Shown here: one piece after another, positions 1 to 7,389 of the stretch
Layout: each line of letters opens with the position of its first letter
Position numbering within the stretch: position 1 is the first letter of the stretch
NCBI GenBank assembly: GCA_946625715.1
Contig: CAMOTK010000028.1
Coordinates: 1 to 14,185 of the forward strand
DNA from: an uncultured Prevotella sp.
Lineage (GTDB): Bacteria; Bacteroidota; Bacteroidia; Bacteroidales; Bacteroidaceae
Length of the DNA stretch: 14,185 nucleotides
Direction: 5' to 3'
Notes under the pieces: model-generated
Database searches by the model: none
Seen by the model: the letters and a program-made list of their open reading frames with translations, nothing else
What the model was told of the DNA's origin: nothing
Made by a program: the position numbers and the translations under genes

Positions 1-53
1 TTGCCTTGGAAAAATGTAAAAAACCACCCATTTTTGCCTTGGAAAAATGTAAA
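1..53. repeat. 33-bp tandem repeat, 1.6 copies visible
   Basis: The 20-base string TTGCCTTGGAAAAATGTAAA occurs at 1-20 and again, identical, at 34-53. The period is 33 bp, so the repeat preserves reading frame. The array may continue to the left of the window. Each unit also holds a near inverted repeat (GGAAAAATG against CATTTTTGCC). Confidence 0.7.
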
Positions 54-150
54 TTCGTGCTCGCTCTTGCCGATTGAGGTGAAGTCTGGCAAGGACTATG
101 AACGGCACAATGAGTTATCCAATGTGATGATGAATGAAGAATACGGCTGA
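1..150 (+). pseudogene. 3' remnant of AAA ATPase gene, DUF4143-type C-terminal domain
   Basis: Frame 1 is open from the window edge to a TGA at 148-150. The last residues read LPIEVKSGKDYERHNELSN, which matches the conserved PIEVKSGK-Y-RH motif of the DUF4143 (PD-(D/E)XK-like) C-terminal domain of bacterial AAA ATPases common in Bacteroidales. In that family the protein normally continues about 50 more residues after this motif; here it stops about ten residues later, just before a terminator hairpin, so the C-terminus is truncated. The upstream part is not family-like: it is an 11-residue, 33-bp tandem repeat beginning LPWKNV. I therefore read it as a decayed fragment. A short intact gene extending beyond the window cannot be excluded. 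Confidence 0.5.
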
Positions 151-153
151 CAC

Positions 154-195
154 AAAAAATGCTGAGACCGTTTTCAGTCCCAGCATCTGTTTTTT
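154..195. terminator. Bidirectional intrinsic terminator, copy 1
   Basis: A run of six A (154-159) leads into a 10-bp stem, ATGCTGAGAC (159-168) and GTCCCAGCAT (177-186), with one G-T wobble and an 8-base loop, followed by CTG and six T (190-195). It has a U-tract in both directions, suiting the convergent ends of the plus-strand remnant (stop at 150) and the minus-strand 68-aa gene (stop at 211). A near-identical copy lies at 504-546. Confidence 0.85.
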
Positions 196-210
196 GTCGG
201 ACAGGGTCAT

Positions 211-417
211 TCAGAGAGATTGTATCTCATCCAGTGACAAACCTGTGACTTTGGCTATTTGATCATCTGACAGCCCCAATGATTTCAAGTTCCTGGCTAT
301 CCTCACTTTTTCTTTCCATGCAGCAGTGTCCATCGAATTCTTTAAATCGCGATATACTTTTACGCTCTCTTCGTAATCTTGACGCTCCTCTTTTCTTTCG
401 TCAGCCATAACTTTCAT
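211..417 (-). CDS. Small protein matching the C-terminal tail of Rpn/PD-(D/E)XK nuclease-family proteins
   Basis: This 68-residue, charged, helical protein ends in LGLSDDQIAKVTGLSLDEI, the helix-turn-helix-like tail that closes many Rpn (recombination-promoting nuclease, PDDEXK_2 transposase-like) proteins in Bacteroidales. The preceding EESVKVYRDLKNSMDTA is the linker that normally follows the nuclease domain. The nuclease domain itself is absent: an in-frame TAA lies seven codons upstream of the start, so this is a complete short ORF rather than an open fragment. AAAGG about ten bases before the ATG may aid initiation, and a consensus promoter lies at 463-493. It ends in the terminator at 154-195. 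Known biology: in E. coli, short C-terminal Rpn proteins made from internal starts inhibit the full-length toxic nuclease. Whether this stand-alone version does so, or is only a relic, is inference. ATG at codon 4 is an alternative start. Confidence 0.65.
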   Translation of the reverse strand: MKVMADERKEERQDYEESVKVYRDLKNSMDTAAWKEKVRIARNLKSLGLSDDQIAKVTGLSLDEIQSL

Positions 418-462
418 ATCTATTACCTTTCGACTTTATCACGACTTGAACTTAATGCAATT

Positions 463-493
463 GCAAAGATACAACAAAATTTCAATTACGCAA
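463..493 (-). promoter_or_regulatory. Bacteroidetes-type promoter of the 68-aa gene
   Basis: Read on the minus strand: TTG (493-491), 19 bp, then TATCTTTGC (471-463), a full match to the Bacteroidetes primary-sigma consensus TTG/TAnnTTTGC. The predicted transcript starts near 459, about 40 bases before the ATG at 417. Confidence 0.75.
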
Positions 494-503
494 AGAAAAC
501 GAC

Positions 504-546
504 AAAAAAATGCTGGGACCGTTTTCAGTCCCAGCATCTGTTTTTT
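504..546. terminator. Bidirectional intrinsic terminator, copy 2
   Basis: A run of seven A (504-510) is followed by a perfect 10-bp stem, ATGCTGGGAC (510-519) and GTCCCAGCAT (528-537), with the same 8-base loop CGTTTTCA as copy 1, then CTG and six T (541-546). On the minus strand it terminates the operon ending with the 313-aa gene at 638. It differs from copy 1 mainly by one stem base, which here restores a G-C pair. Confidence 0.88.
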
Positions 547-547
547 C

Positions 548-580
548 AGCTTGGTTCTTCGCTTACTTCAGCACGACCTT
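548..580 (-). repeat. Duplicated 3' end of the 313-aa gene, distal copy
   Basis: 33 bp matching 623-655 with one mismatch (636 A against 561 G) and an offset of 75 bp. On the minus strand both copies read AAG GTC GTG CTG AAG TAA and then the same trailing bases. Because 75 is a multiple of three, the distal copy is in the same frame as the gene, and the frame between the two stops is open. Confidence 0.85.
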
Positions 581-620
581 GAGCTTCGCTCCAGCTCGTT
601 CACGTTCGGAAGAACTCAAG
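578..620. repeat. 43-bp imperfect palindromic element between the duplicated ends
   Basis: The segment begins CTTGAGCTTC and ends GAAGAACTCAAG, so its ends are inverted copies (CTTGAG against CTCAAG) with nearby matching CTTC/GAAG. It contains a smaller palindrome, GAGCT at 581-585 pairing with AGCTC at 593-597. Together with the flanking 33-bp direct repeats this resembles a REP- or MITE-sized insertion, but no transposase or known element is recognised. Confidence 0.4.
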
Positions 621-637
621 CAAGCTTGGTTCTTCAC

Positions 638-1579
638 TTACTTCAGCACGACCTTCTTGCCGTTCTGGATAGCGATGCCCTTGTAGCTGGCGGTGATCTT
701 CTGACCAGCGATGTTGTAAACAACACCGTTGACCTTCTCAGCCTTCACACCTGCGATACCAGCAGCAGCACCGGGAACTTCACCGTTCTCGAGGAAAGTA
801 ACATCGTTTTCATCTACCTTGGTGGTCAGAGTGGCCTTGCCATCCTTATCGAAGATGAAACCAGAGCAGGTAATCTTAGAACCATTGGCGTTAACAGCAT
901 ACTTGCAGCCCTTGAATACCTGGAACTTCAGCACACCCATACCGCCCTTGGCAATGTTTTGCCACTTGCCTTCAGCATCCAGATGAGAGTCATAGGTACC
1001 CTTAGCACGGGTGTAGATCTGCTCAGGCCACTCAACAGCTGTGATACCTCCATCTTTCAGGTAGTTGAATTCACCACCACCCTTGATCGTGTAACCATAA
1101 ACAGCGCCGAGGTCGGTAGAAGCATCACCGATAGCAGCAAAGGTGTAACCAATAGCCTGGCCTTCCTCGAAGACGGTGTAAGCCTTGTTAGAAGAAGCCT
1201 TGTGGATGACATAGAGCCAGCCATCATCAGTAGCAACGAACTCGAGATATGCACCAGAAACAGGAGCAATCAGCGTGGTGCTGGGAGTGCCGCCATCAGC
1301 GTCCTTGGGGTTGCTAGAACCCTGCAGACCACCCTTAATCAGAGTTTCACCACAATTTACACCATTGCAAGCAATGGTCTTGTAGTTGTCGTCAGCACCG
1401 ATAGCAGCAGTAATGCTAGTAGTCTTACCAATAACGGAACCTGCTTTCTGAGCAGCGGCTTCTGTTGTAAGACCAAGGGCTGCGAAGTCGGTGTTCTCTT
1501 CGTTGAACGAGCAGAATTCCTGTGCGTTCACGCTCATAGCTGCTACGAGAGCAACTGCACTAAGTAAAATTTTCTTCAT
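638..1579 (-). CDS. Secreted 313-aa protein with a GSK-type beta-sandwich motif and sorting-like tail
   Basis: A signal peptide (residues 1-19, cleavage at VNA-Q) begins a protein with no catalytic motif I recognise. Residues 217-243 have the pattern F-V-KG--Y-V-ANGSKIT--GF-F, which resembles beta-sandwich modules that accompany Bacteroidetes pectate lyases and other secreted pectinases; this is a remembered pattern, not a search result. Residues 287-313 form a YNIAGQKI...KGI-I-NGKKVV-K tail, similar to the tail of the pectate lyase in this window and typical of short T9SS-like C-terminal signals. It is the last gene of the minus-strand operon, 106 bp after the lipoprotein gene with a strong hairpin between. 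I saw no consensus promoter in that gap, so co-transcription is likely. A role in glycan binding or presentation at the surface is inference. The terminal codons are duplicated downstream at 548-580. Confidence 0.8.
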   Translation of the reverse strand: MKKILLSAVALVAAMSVNAQEFCSFNEENTDFAALGLTTEAAAQKAGSVIGKTTSITAAIGADDNYKTIACNGVNCGETLIKGGLQGSSNPKDADGGTPSTTLIAPVSGAYLEFVATDDGWLYVIHKASSNKAYTVFEEGQAIGYTFAAIGDASTDLGAVYGYTIKGGGEFNYLKDGGITAVEWPEQIYTRAKGTYDSHLDAEGKWQNIAKGGMGVLKFQVFKGCKYAVNANGSKITCSGFIFDKDGKATLTTKVDENDVTFLENGEVPGAAAGIAGVKAEKVNGVVYNIAGQKITASYKGIAIQNGKKVVLK

Positions 1580-1641
1580 AATAAAACGTTTTTAATGAAT
1601 TAATAAATAATTATAATGAGTAATATACTCTCTTGTTATTT

Positions 1642-1675
1642 GAGTTGTCTGTGGGGGCAAACCCACAGACAACTC
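1642..1675. terminator. Perfect 14-bp stem hairpin without U-tract (terminator, attenuator or mRNA-end stabiliser)
   Basis: GAGTTGTCTGTGGG (1642-1655) pairs perfectly with CCCACAGACAACTC (1662-1675) around a 6-base loop. On the minus strand it begins ten bases after the lipoprotein stop codon, but it is followed by CAAATAACAAG rather than a T-run. The structure is certain; the role is not. It could reduce expression of the downstream 313-aa gene or protect the upstream mRNA end. Confidence 0.6.
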
Positions 1676-1685
1676 TATACGGGAA

Positions 1686-2147
1686 TTACTTCTTTCCTAC
1701 GAACTCGTACTTGTACTCGACCACCATACGGCCACTGCGCTGGCTGACGGTGAAAGCAACGTTCAGATTGCCATCGGCATCAATAGCGCCAGAGAAAGCA
1801 GAACCTAACTTGTTGTCGGCGTTATTCTCGGACACCTGATTGACAAACTGATAGCCATGACCCGAGTGCCAGATGTTGGCCACCGAAGCAGCGTCGAGGC
1901 TGAAGCCGGCGCAAGTGAACGTTACGTTGGTCACGCCGGTAGAGGCACCGGCAGCGAGGGCAACAGAACCTTCAAACGTTTCCACGCCGCTGTCGCTGGT
2001 ACGCGTCCATGTGCCGGTATAGGTGCCTTCCGAGCCCTTCTCGGCAGTGGTGCTGTAGCTGATGTTCTCATCCTTGTCGTCGCCACAAGCAACGAGTGTG
2101 CAACTCAGAGCGAGAACAGCAAAGATTGAATATATAAACTTCTTCAT
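1686..2147 (-). CDS. Small surface lipoprotein of the SusCD operon
   Basis: 153 residues with a type II signal peptide and lipobox LVAC (Cys21), followed by GDDKDE. Acidic residues directly after the lipid cysteine are the usual Bacteroidetes export signal for surface lipoproteins. The rest is rich in T, S, G and alternating hydrophobic residues, suggesting a beta-sandwich. It occupies the position after susD where SusE/SusF-type or other surface glycan-binding proteins are normally encoded, 38 bp downstream of the susD-like gene. It is much shorter than SusE (roughly 390 residues) and I do not recognise a named family. Glycan binding is inferred from position only. Confidence 0.78.
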   Translation of the reverse strand: MKKFIYSIFAVLALSCTLVACGDDKDENISYSTTAEKGSEGTYTGTWTRTSDSGVETFEGSVALAAGASTGVTNVTFTCAGFSLDAASVANIWHSGHGYQFVNQVSENNADNKLGSAFSGAIDADGNLNVAFTVSQRSGRMVVEYKYEFVGKK

Positions 2148-2185
2148 TGTCGTGTGATATTAAAGTTATTAATTCTCTTCATGAA

Positions 2186-4009
2186 TTAGTAACCAGGATT
2201 CTGGTTTGACTTATCCATAGCGGTGTTCATCTCAATCTCGTTGGCCGGGATAGGACGATAGAGTTTATAGGCGGTACCGTTCACATCCATCATGGCCTTG
2301 GCGCTGCTGATATAGGGGTTGAACTCAACATTGTAGCGCACGAGCTGCTTGGTACGACGGAGATCCATCCAGCGCTGACCTTCAGCGTAGAGCTCACGAG
2401 CGCGCTCGTCGAGAATCACGTCGATGTCGCGAATCTGGAAGGAGCCAGTGGTAGCATAGCTGTTTACGTAGTCGCCAAAGGCATTGAGCGAGGCCAGTCC
2501 GGCACGGTTGCGCACGGCGTTGAGCTTAGCCAGAGCCTCAGTGGTCTTTCCGGCCATCATATAGGCCTCGGCAGCAACGAGATACATGTCGCTGACGTGC
2601 AGGAGCACGATGTCGCGGTAAGAGTTCTTACTTGTGACCTGCTCGGAGGCGGGATCGTCGAACTTCTTCACGCACACGCCATTGCTGGTCTGGTTGTTGT
2701 AGTCAGAGAGAGCCTGGGTGGACTTAGCTTTCACGCTGCCGTCGGCATTGAAGGTGTACTTCGTAATGCGGGGAAGTGTGAGAATGGCAGCAGTGACCTC
2801 AGTGATGTCGGTGCCCTGCACATACTGCGACTGATGGGCAGCGAGTTCAGCCTCGACCTCTGACTCGGTGACATACCAGGGGAAGTAGCGGTGGGCGATG
2901 TGGAAATCAGCCAGTTTGGCAGCATCCACATTGTAATAGGCATAGTAACCCTCGGTACCCCAGTTGGCCATGTTGCCGCTCTTGCCACCATTGTACATCG
3001 TGGTCATGAACGTTGCTTCATAACGCAGGTCGCCTTTCTCGAAAAGGTACATGCTCTTTTCAGACTGGGCATTGTCACTACCCACGTTCTTCTGACCGCT
3101 GGTGGTGCAGTCGCCATAGTAGCCGCCAAAGTTGTTCTGCATAGAGTGACCACCCTCGCTGCTGTTGCCGGGGTAGCCATTACGCTCGTACTGTACGGAG
3201 AAGATTTCCTCAGCATTGCCCTCGTTGGCGGGAGCCCACTTGTCGGCGAAGGTCATGGTCAGGCCGATGCCCTTGATGGCCTTTTCTGCCCAGGCAGCAG
3301 CCTCGGTGAAGTTGGCAGTAGAGCCAACGGTATAGGTACCCTGCTCTATGTTGTCAACGGTGGTGTCGAGATCCCAGCCGGCAGCCAGATAGACTTTGGC
3401 CAGAAGAGCAGCAACAGCCTGCTTGTTGGCACGACCCTTATGGTTCTGGTCGTCAAGGCTCGAGTTGTTGTAGAGGGCAGTCAGGTCTTCAATCAGACCG
3501 GCATAGACGTCCTTCAGCTCGGTACGGGGATAGTCGCGCTTGGCATCATTAATATAGGTAGTGATGTAAGGCACACCGCCAAACTGCTGGGTGAGCACGA
3601 AGTAACAGTAGTCGCGCAGGAAACGGGCCTCATAGCCTAAAGCCGACTCTGCACCGGCATAGCTGATGACGCCATTGGCGTAGTTGATGGTCTGGTACAG
3701 GTTGGAGTACAGGCTCTTCACGCCATCATCCTCCACCGTAAGCGTGTACTCATTGTACACACCGCCGGAATGGCCACGGGTGTTGATATAGAGGTCGGTA
3801 CCCTGAGAGAAGAGCTCGGGATTGTAAGCAACCGACTTCAGGCTGTTGTAAGTGGCTGTAAGGAACTGCGTGGCGTCAGATCCAAAGCGGTCGTCGGCCG
3901 TCTGTCCGCCGGCACTCTTGTTCTCCGGTGTCAGGAAGTCGCTGCAGCTGGTCAGAGACATACCCGTCAGCATGGCGGCCGTCACGAAAAGATATATTTT
4001 CTTTTTCAT
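2186..4009 (-). CDS. RagB/SusD family outer-membrane glycan-binding lipoprotein
   Basis: 607 residues. The signal peptide ends in a lipobox, LTSC (Cys22), followed by SDFLTPENKS, the typical start of SusD proteins. Family hallmarks include the YANGVISYAGAESALGYEAR-like helix early on, a TPR-rich scaffold (AKVYLAAGWDLD; AEAYMMAGKTTEALAKLNAVR-type helices), the late segment DERARELYAEGQRWMDLRR, and the C-terminal YRPIPANEIEMN...NPGY, which is near universal in the family. SusD proteins sit as a lid on the SusC barrel and capture oligosaccharides for import. The gene starts 22 bp after the susC-like stop, so the two are clearly co-transcribed. Length is at the long end of the family range. The ligand cannot be read from sequence; pectic oligosaccharides are inferred from the divergent pectate lyase. 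Confidence 0.97.
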   Translation of the reverse strand: MKKKIYLFVTAAMLTGMSLTSCSDFLTPENKSAGGQTADDRFGSDATQFLTATYNSLKSVAYNPELFSQGTDLYINTRGHSGGVYNEYTLTVEDDGVKSLYSNLYQTINYANGVISYAGAESALGYEARFLRDYCYFVLTQQFGGVPYITTYINDAKRDYPRTELKDVYAGLIEDLTALYNNSSLDDQNHKGRANKQAVAALLAKVYLAAGWDLDTTVDNIEQGTYTVGSTANFTEAAAWAEKAIKGIGLTMTFADKWAPANEGNAEEIFSVQYERNGYPGNSSEGGHSMQNNFGGYYGDCTTSGQKNVGSDNAQSEKSMYLFEKGDLRYEATFMTTMYNGGKSGNMANWGTEGYYAYYNVDAAKLADFHIAHRYFPWYVTESEVEAELAAHQSQYVQGTDITEVTAAILTLPRITKYTFNADGSVKAKSTQALSDYNNQTSNGVCVKKFDDPASEQVTSKNSYRDIVLLHVSDMYLVAAEAYMMAGKTTEALAKLNAVRNRAGLASLNAFGDYVNSYATTGSFQIRDIDVILDERARELYAEGQRWMDLRRTKQLVRYNVEFNPYISSAKAMMDVNGTAYKLYRPIPANEIEMNTAMDKSNQNPGY

Positions 4010-4031
4010 TGTTTCTGGATATTAAACGTTA

Positions 4032-7000
4032 TTAGAATTTAATGCTTGCACCAATCTGATAGGTAATCGTGCTCGGACCGTCGTTCTTCAGAGCAGCGTC
4101 GGCCCACTCAGGATCGAAGCCCTTGTACTTGGTGATAACGAACGGGTTGGTCACCGTAGCATAGAGGCGGAGGTGCTTGCAGCCAATCTTGCTCAGCAGG
4201 GTCTTGTCGAAGGTATAGCCCAGTGTGATATTCTTTACCTTCAGGAACGAAGCGTTGGTGACGCACTTCGACTGATCCCAGTAACCACCCTGTATACCGA
4301 CACCACCATTGCTGCCGCCATTGTTGGGGAAGGGCATGTCGCCATAGTGCGTAGAGGTCTGATAGACGGGGTTGATGTACGTACCATCGGGATTGACACC
4401 GTCGACGTCGACCAGCGTACCGGCAGGAATGTACCAGTCGCCCTGGAGACGCATACGGCCGCGGTCGCCCAGGTTCCAATACTCGCCGAGGAAGTTAGAA
4501 TAGACCTTGTAGCCAACCTTGGCATAGAGCGAGAACGAGAAATCCCAGTTCTTCCAAGAGAGGTTTGAGGTGAAACTACCGGTGAACTTCGGATCCATGC
4601 TGCGGATAACGCGGTCGTCGGGATCGATCTTACCGTCGCCGTTCTGGTCCTTCACATAGGGCTGACCCTCGGTGAGGCCATAGACCTTGTAGAAGTAGTC
4701 GTACTCCCTCATCTTGTCGCCGGGGTTCAGGCCGGCATTCTTAGCCGCATCGTTGTTGGGAACGGTCATCATGCGGTCGGTAACGATACCACCGGTCTCA
4801 TAAGTATAGGTATTGTTCAGAGCGTAGTTCAAGAACAGGTTGCCGGTCACGCCGTCACCAACGAGGCGGTCGACGATACCGTCGATGTTGCGCACCTTGT
4901 TGACGTTGTGGGCAAAGGTGAACGAAGTTTCCCAGTTCCAGTCCTTGGTCTTGATGTTAACCGTGTTCAAGGCGATTTCAATACCACGGTTGCGCACCGA
5001 ACCGATGTTGGTCTTCATTGAGCCGCCACCAGACTCTAAGGGCAGATCGACGCCACGGAGCAGGTTGTCGGAAGTCTTCTGATAGACATCGATGCTACCG
5101 TTGATGCGGTTGTCGATGAAGCCGAAGTCAAGACCGGCGTTGAACTCAGTAGAGGTCTCCCACATCAGCACCTTATTAACAATAGAGGAAGGTGTAAAGC
5201 CCTGAGCATAGTCGGCACCGAAGGGATAGAAGATAGGATCGGAAAGGGTCTGCTGGGTATCATAGGCACCGGCACCCTTGTTGTTACCAGTCTTACCGAA
5301 AGCCAGACGGAGCTTCAGGTTGCTGAGCCAGCTGACGTTCTTCATGAAGTCTTCCTCAGTGATACGCCAAGCAAGAGCTGCAGAGGGGAATGCACCCCAG
5401 CGATTGTCCTTGTCGAACTTCGAGCAACCATCCCAACGCATGGTCAGGGTGAGCAAGTAACGGTTCTTCCAGTTATAGTTGGCACGCAGGGCATACGACG
5501 TCATGCTGGTCTCTGAGTAAGAAGTCTTCGACTTGTCGGCATTGTACGTGCCGCTACCCATGTTCCACCAGTCGGTGAGGTCCATCACGCTGGTAGCAAA
5601 CCACTGGCTGCGCTCCGAATTGCCCGACTCCATCGAGAACAGGCCCATCAGACTGAGGTTGTGGTCCTGTGCAATGGTGGTGCTGTAGTTGATGATGTTA
5701 TCCCATGTCCAAGAGAAGTTGCGATAACGATCGGTATTAGCTTCGTTGGGCGTTTCGGAGGTATAGGTACCATCGTCGTAAGCCTCGCCGGTGAGCGGGT
5801 TCTTATAGCCACCGAAGAAACCTTCGCGATAGCTCTGATAGTTGGGAGAGAACGTGGTCTTGAAGTCCAGACCCTTGATGATGTCGAACTTCAGGTAGAC
5901 GTTACCCAGCAGGCGCCAAGACTCGCGCTGTTTTTTGGTGCTCTTCATAATGTCGAGCGTGCTGCGCTGATCAGAGAACTGATAAGAGTCGGTGCCGAGT
6001 GCGGCATAGTTACCAGGCTTGTGGTTCACGTTGCCGTCTTTGTCGTAGGGCACCATGTAGGGGTTCATACGATATGCATACTTGATGGCATCGTCGTTGG
6101 CATATTCCTGATCGGTGCGGGCAATATTCAGGCTGAAGCCAGCGCTGATGACCTTGTTGACCTTAGCGTCGACGCTACCCTTGAAGTTGAACTGCTTCTT
6201 GCCATCGCCCTTGTACGTACCGATTTCACGGTTGAAACCAGCACCGAAGTGGTAGTTCACACTCTCACTACCGCCGTTGACAGAAATGAAGTGGTTCTGC
6301 TGGCTGCCGTTCTGAGTGACCATGCCGGGCCAGTCGTAAGTCTTGCCTTCGGCCAGCATCTGCTTCATCAGGTATTCGCCATCGCCGGTGTGCTCACGGA
6401 GCAGGCACTGCTCAAGCACGGTGCCGCCGATCTGATAGACGGGATGAGAAGAGAGTGCAGAGGCTGCTGTCGCACCATTACCGCCATAAGTCAGGAACTT
6501 CATGAAGCGGTAGTCATAGAACTGACGGCCATTCTGGAACTCAGGCATGCGGGCTGTCTTCGACCAGCCATAATAGCCATCGTAGCTGATGGTGGGCTTC
6601 TGGTCGCGCTTGATGCTCAGGCCACCCTTTGTGGTCACCATAATCACACCGGCTGTAGCACGCGAACCGTAGATAGCGGTTGACGAAGCGTCTTTCAGCA
6701 CGTCGATGCGCTCGATGTCCTGAGGATTGAGGAAGTTGATGTCGTCGCACATCACACCGTCAACCACATAAAGAGGAGTGGTGCTCGAGTTGATAGACGA
6801 CTTACCACGGATTTCGATATTGAAACCACCGCCTGCACGACCAGACGACTGTGTGATGTTCACACCAGGGTTGCTACCCTGCAGGTTTCCTAATACTGAA
6901 GGAGCACCCTTGGCGTTCAGCTGCTCGGTGTTCACTGAAGAAACCGAACCCGTCACGTCTGTCTTCTTCATCGTACCGTAACCCACGACTACGATGTCCT

Positions 7001-7310
7001 GAAGCGTGGTGGCGTCTTCCTTCATCACCACTTTTACGTTAGACTTGCCGGCAACTTTCACTTCCTGTGTCACCATACCGATGTACGAAATCACAAGAAC
7101 CTTACGCTCGCCGAGCTTAATGGTGAAGTTACCGTCGAAGTCCGTCACGGTGGCGTTCTTCGTACCCTTCTCCATCACTGTCGCGCCGATGACGGCTTCA
7201 CCCTGCTCATCGACCACGTTACCCGATACTGACTGAGCTGAAATGCTGCCTACGAGGAAGCAGAACAACAGCACCAAGCCAAATCGAAGTGTTTTTAAAT
7301 GACCTTGCAT
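4032..7310 (-). CDS. SusC/RagA family TonB-linked outer-membrane transporter
   Basis: 1092 residues from the ATG at 7310. A longer open frame reaches 7445, but that start lies in the promoter, and a clear signal peptide (residues 1-26, ending GSISAQ) begins at 7310. Order of parts: carboxypeptidase-D-like regulatory domain (about 27-100, with GNVVDEQGEAVIGATV), TonB box DIVVVGYG (105-112), plug domain (about 113-230, with YVVDGV and IERIDVLKDASSTAIYGSRA), then a 22-strand-type beta-barrel ending in an aromatic residue, GASIKF. No N-terminal STN domain is present, so it is not of the anti-sigma-signalling subtype. It imports oligosaccharides captured by the adjacent SusD-like lipoprotein using TonB energy. 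It is the first gene of the minus-strand operon, with a consensus promoter at 7414-7445 and a roughly 100-nt structured leader. Confidence 0.97.
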   Translation of the reverse strand: MQGHLKTLRFGLVLLFCFLVGSISAQSVSGNVVDEQGEAVIGATVMEKGTKNATVTDFDGNFTIKLGERKVLVISYIGMVTQEVKVAGKSNVKVVMKEDATTLQDIVVVGYGTMKKTDVTGSVSSVNTEQLNAKGAPSVLGNLQGSNPGVNITQSSGRAGGGFNIEIRGKSSINSSTTPLYVVDGVMCDDINFLNPQDIERIDVLKDASSTAIYGSRATAGVIMVTTKGGLSIKRDQKPTISYDGYYGWSKTARMPEFQNGRQFYDYRFMKFLTYGGNGATAASALSSHPVYQIGGTVLEQCLLREHTGDGEYLMKQMLAEGKTYDWPGMVTQNGSQQNHFISVNGGSESVNYHFGAGFNREIGTYKGDGKKQFNFKGSVDAKVNKVISAGFSLNIARTDQEYANDDAIKYAYRMNPYMVPYDKDGNVNHKPGNYAALGTDSYQFSDQRSTLDIMKSTKKQRESWRLLGNVYLKFDIIKGLDFKTTFSPNYQSYREGFFGGYKNPLTGEAYDDGTYTSETPNEANTDRYRNFSWTWDNIINYSTTIAQDHNLSLMGLFSMESGNSERSQWFATSVMDLTDWWNMGSGTYNADKSKTSYSETSMTSYALRANYNWKNRYLLTLTMRWDGCSKFDKDNRWGAFPSAALAWRITEEDFMKNVSWLSNLKLRLAFGKTGNNKGAGAYDTQQTLSDPIFYPFGADYAQGFTPSSIVNKVLMWETSTEFNAGLDFGFIDNRINGSIDVYQKTSDNLLRGVDLPLESGGGSMKTNIGSVRNRGIEIALNTVNIKTKDWNWETSFTFAHNVNKVRNIDGIVDRLVGDGVTGNLFLNYALNNTYTYETGGIVTDRMMTVPNNDAAKNAGLNPGDKMREYDYFYKVYGLTEGQPYVKDQNGDGKIDPDDRVIRSMDPKFTGSFTSNLSWKNWDFSFSLYAKVGYKVYSNFLGEYWNLGDRGRMRLQGDWYIPAGTLVDVDGVNPDGTYINPVYQTSTHYGDMPFPNNGGSNGGVGIQGGYWDQSKCVTNASFLKVKNITLGYTFDKTLLSKIGCKHLRLYATVTNPFVITKYKGFDPEWADAALKNDGPSTITYQIGASIKF

Positions 7311-7358
7311 ACTTGTTTGTTTTAGTTGTTTTATTGAGTTATTATATTGTATTCGCGG

Positions 7359-7389
7359 GCGTTTCGGCCTCTCGAAGAGGCTTCCACGC
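7359..7389 (-). promoter_or_regulatory. Hairpin in the susC-like mRNA leader
   Basis: In the transcribed leader, GCCTCT (minus strand 7381-7376) pairs perfectly with AGAGGC (7372-7367) around a 3-base loop, and an outer GCGT/ACGC pair (7389-7386 with 7362-7359) extends the stem across a small internal loop. There is no U-tract, so it is not an ordinary terminator. A role in mRNA stability or translation is possible but not shown. Confidence 0.5.

Noticed and set aside
1..53. Possible CRISPR repeat unit
   Set aside because: Two copies of a 20-mer only 13 bp apart with no further units; repeat-spacer geometry does not fit and no cas gene is present.
446..1567. 373-aa open frame on the plus strand opposite the 313-aa gene
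   Set aside because: It is the antisense shadow of a gene with a signal peptide and a family-like tail; it has no signal, no domain and its translation mirrors codon bias.
4173..4568. Small plus-strand frames within the susC/susD genes
   Set aside because: They lie opposite highly conserved barrel and SusD sequence and show no motif, leader or promoter of their own.
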